From: CAYTKU01 sp964550845
GTDB lineage: Bacteria > Patescibacteriota > Patescibacteriia > Magasanikbacterales > UBA922
DNA length: 6,547 bases
Direction: 5' to 3'
Assembly: GCA_964550845.1 (NCBI GenBank)
Contig: CAZKAD010000055.1
Coordinates: 1-6,547, forward strand
Part shown: in pieces, positions 4,906 through 6,547 of the stretch
Layout of the letters: each line of letters starts with the position of its first letter
Position numbering within the stretch: position 1 is the first letter of the stretch
Notes under the pieces: model-generated
Told to the model about the DNA's origin: nothing
Databases searched by the model: none
The model's input: the letters and a program-made list of their open reading frames with translations, nothing else
Made by a program: the position numbers and the translations under genes

Positions 4906-6310
4906 ACAAAAATCAAAACCCCAAATCACGATTGATCGATCTCTCTACGATGATGCCAATGTCGATCGATCAAGTTATAAATCACAGCCTGGTATTACCA
5001 AAGAGGTTGTGCTTGAAATGAGTAAACAAAAAAATGAACCAGACTGGATGCTCGAAAAACGCCTCAAATCATTTGAGTTTTTTCAAAAAGAACCACTGCC
5101 TACCTGGGGACCAGATTTGAAACCGCTCAACCTCGATGAAATTATTTATTTTGTCCGTCCAGGTACTGAAGAAACTCGCAAATGGGAGGATTTGCCAGAA
5201 GATATTGTCCGCACCTTTGATAAACTTGGAATTCCAGAAGCCGAAAAAAAAGCTCTCGCTGGTGTCGGAGCACAATATGATTCGGACGTGGTGTACCACA
5301 ACATTCAAGAAGACCTCAAGAAAAAAGGTGTGATTTTTGAAAACATGGATGTGGCTGTGCAAAAATATCCTGACATGGTGAAAAAATATTTCATGACACA
5401 GTGTGTGCCAATCAATGATCACAAGTTTGTCATGCTTCATGGCGCAGTCTGGAGTGGTGGTACATTTATTTATATTCCAAAAGGTGTAAAAGTAGAACTG
5501 CCACTACAGGCTTATTTTCGTATGAACGCGCAAAGTGGCGGACAATTTGAACACACACTTATTATTGCTGATGAAGGCTCTGAGATTTCCTATATTGAAG
5601 GCTGTAGTGCACCGCGCTATACAACCAACTCACTTCATGCAGGATGCGTAGAAATTTTTGTTCACAAAAATGCCAAGGTAAAATATTTTTCAATTGAAAA
5701 CTGGTCAAAAAATACGTGGAATCTCAATACCAAACGCGCACTCGTTGACGAAGATGCGAGCATTGAATGGGTGAGTGGCAATATGGGAAGTGGCGTTACT
5801 ATGCTCTATCCATGTTCAATCCTGCGAGGCAAAGGAGCACACAGTGATAGTCTCGGTATTGCTTTTGCTGGCCCTGGACAAAATCAAGATACAGGTGCCA
5901 AAGCCATTCATGCTGCACCATATACTTCTTCTATTATTCGATCTCGTTCTATTTCGGTCGGTGGTGGTATTGCTGGATTTCGAGGACTTATCAAAGTTAC
6001 CAAAAAAGCCGTGCAATCGACGGCTTCGATGAGCTGTGATTCACTTTTGCTCGATGAAGATTCTGTGGCCAATACTTATCCTGCACTCAAAATTGATACC
6101 AATGATGTTTCTGTGGCGCACGAAGCCCGAGTCGGAAAAATAGGGGATGAACAATTGTTTTATCTCATGAGTCGGGGACTCTCAGAAGAGCAAGCTATGC
6201 AGCTGATTGTTGGGGGATTTATTGAACCGATTGTCAAAGCTCTGCCACTTGAATATGCGATTGAACTGCACAAACTGGTAGAAATGGAAATGGAAGGAGC
6301 TGTTGGATAA
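4898..6310 (+). CDS. sufB: Fe-S cluster assembly scaffold protein SufB
   Basis: A 470-residue SufB, close to the family's usual 465-495. In the SufBC2D complex SufB receives persulfide sulfur and assembles the nascent cluster. The N-terminal part (about 1-130) has WMLEKRLKSFEFF and GPDLKPLNLDEIIYFV. The beta-helix core follows with GAVWSGGTFIYIPKGVKVE, then YIEGCSAPRYT with conserved C236 (matching E. coli C254). Near the end are SCDSLL with C380, ANTYPAL, and AHEARVGKIGDEQLFYL with H408 and E409. The spacing C380 to E409 is 29 residues, the same as C405 to E434 in E. coli, the proposed cluster-assembly pair, so the protein should be active and is SufB rather than SufD. ATG 4898 overlaps the iscS stop by 8 bases, suggesting translational coupling; a TTG at 4871 would add nine unlike residues and is not preferred. 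sufC and sufD are not adjacent: sufS follows at once. Confidence 0.95.
   Translation: MNKQKSKPQITIDRSLYDDANVDRSSYKSQPGITKEVVLEMSKQKNEPDWMLEKRLKSFEFFQKEPLPTWGPDLKPLNLDEIIYFVRPGTEETRKWEDLPEDIVRTFDKLGIPEAEKKALAGVGAQYDSDVVYHNIQEDLKKKGVIFENMDVAVQKYPDMVKKYFMTQCVPINDHKFVMLHGAVWSGGTFIYIPKGVKVELPLQAYFRMNAQSGGQFEHTLIIADEGSEISYIEGCSAPRYTTNSLHAGCVEIFVHKNAKVKYFSIENWSKNTWNLNTKRALVDEDASIEWVSGNMGSGVTMLYPCSILRGKGAHSDSLGIAFAGPGQNQDTGAKAIHAAPYTSSIIRSRSISVGGGIAGFRGLIKVTKKAVQSTASMSCDSLLLDEDSVANTYPALKIDTNDVSVAHEARVGKIGDEQLFYLMSRGLSEEQAMQLIVGGFIEPIVKALPLEYAIELHKLVEMEMEGAVG
4932..4973. repeat. 10-bp perfect inverted repeat in the 5' end of sufB
   Basis: TTGATCGATC (4932-4941) and GATCGATCAA (4964-4973) are perfect reverse complements separated by 22 bases, beginning 34 bases after the sufB start codon. 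The transcript could fold into a 10-bp stem. The repeat encodes IDRS and VDRS in the protein, so it may simply reflect a repeated peptide with GATC-rich codons; no function is demonstrated. Confidence 0.5.
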
Positions 6311-6315
6311 ATATT

Positions 6316-6547
6316 ATGAATAATATCAAATCACAATTTCCAATTTTTCAAAGCCACCCAGAGTTGGTCTATCTTGATAATGCTGCTTCTACACAAACAC
6401 CAGTATCCGTAATACAGGCAATGGATGAGTATTATACAAAGTATCGTGCCAATATTCATCGAGGAATATATGATTTGAGTCAGCAGTCGACTGAAGAATA
6501 TGAACGGGCTCGTGCAAAAGTTGCACAATTTATAAATGCAGAAAAAG
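6316..6547 (+). CDS. sufS: Cysteine desulfurase, SufS/CsdA type (group II), N-terminal part
   Basis: An open frame begins at ATG 6316, 5 bases after the sufB stop, and runs off the window after 77 codons. It reads FPIF, LVYLDNAASTQTPVSVIQAM, YYTKYRANIHRGIYDLS, then TEEYERARAKVAQFINAEK. The pairing 'VYLD-AA' and 'ANxHRGI--LS--(A/S)T--YE-AR--V--FI' is the signature N terminus of the SufS group II desulfurases, distinct from the NifS/IscS group encoded two genes upstream. SufS passes persulfide sulfur, usually through SufE or SufU, to SufB. The PLP lysine, catalytic cysteine and C terminus lie beyond the window, so activity cannot be judged. There is an AAGGAG at 6294-6299, but about 16 bases from the ATG, rather far for a Shine-Dalgarno site. 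Position directly after sufB supports the call. Confidence 0.93.
   Translation, partial: MNNIKSQFPIFQSHPELVYLDNAASTQTPVSVIQAMDEYYTKYRANIHRGIYDLSQQSTEEYERARAKVAQFINAEK

Overview
The window looks like a piece of a bacterial chromosome, moderately AT-rich, with tightly packed genes read in the standard code. The gene mix (a DUF3467 protein, a membrane-anchored DUF4230 protein, a low-complexity heptad-repeat protein, and a compact NifS/SufB/SufS cluster) and the scarcity of Shine-Dalgarno sequences remind me of Candidate Phyla Radiation (Patescibacteria) genomes. That assignment is an inference from gene content; there is no rRNA or other marker here to prove it.

Left block (1-1990, + strand): the 3' end of a DUF3467 gene, a DUF4230 gene with an N-terminal membrane anchor, and a full type I DnaJ co-chaperone with all four zinc-binding motifs. 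Each junction has only 2 bases between stop and start, so this is very probably one transcript. It ends at a hairpin (1962-1990) that also serves the gene converging from the right.

Middle block (1994-3176, - strand): a 140-residue heptad-repeat coiled-coil protein with a near-consensus promoter of its own (2446-2474), and upstream of it a 231-residue ferredoxin/flavin-reductase-like FAD/NAD(P)H oxidoreductase.

Right block (3189-6547, + strand): divergent from the reductase is an iron-sulfur cluster assembly operon. It encodes an Rrf2/IscR-like regulator with three cysteines, a NifS/IscS-type (group I) cysteine desulfurase, the scaffold protein SufB, and the start of a SufS-type (group II) cysteine desulfurase that runs off the window. 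The promoter is TTGACA-17-TATCAT. An 8+3+8 perfect palindrome covers the -10 box and the predicted start of transcription, as expected for an operator bound by the regulator encoded just downstream.

Together the right and middle blocks suggest an autoregulated Fe-S assembly locus. Two desulfurases would provide sulfur, SufB would build the cluster, and the divergent flavin reductase is a possible, unproven, electron source. Most notable are the operator/promoter overlap, the iscS-sufB-sufS order with no sufC or sufD beside sufB in this window, and two desulfurases of different groups in one operon. I found no RNA gene, mobile element, CRISPR array or origin, and no gene-free stretch over 300 bases; the longest gap is about 80 bases, between the reductase and the regulator.
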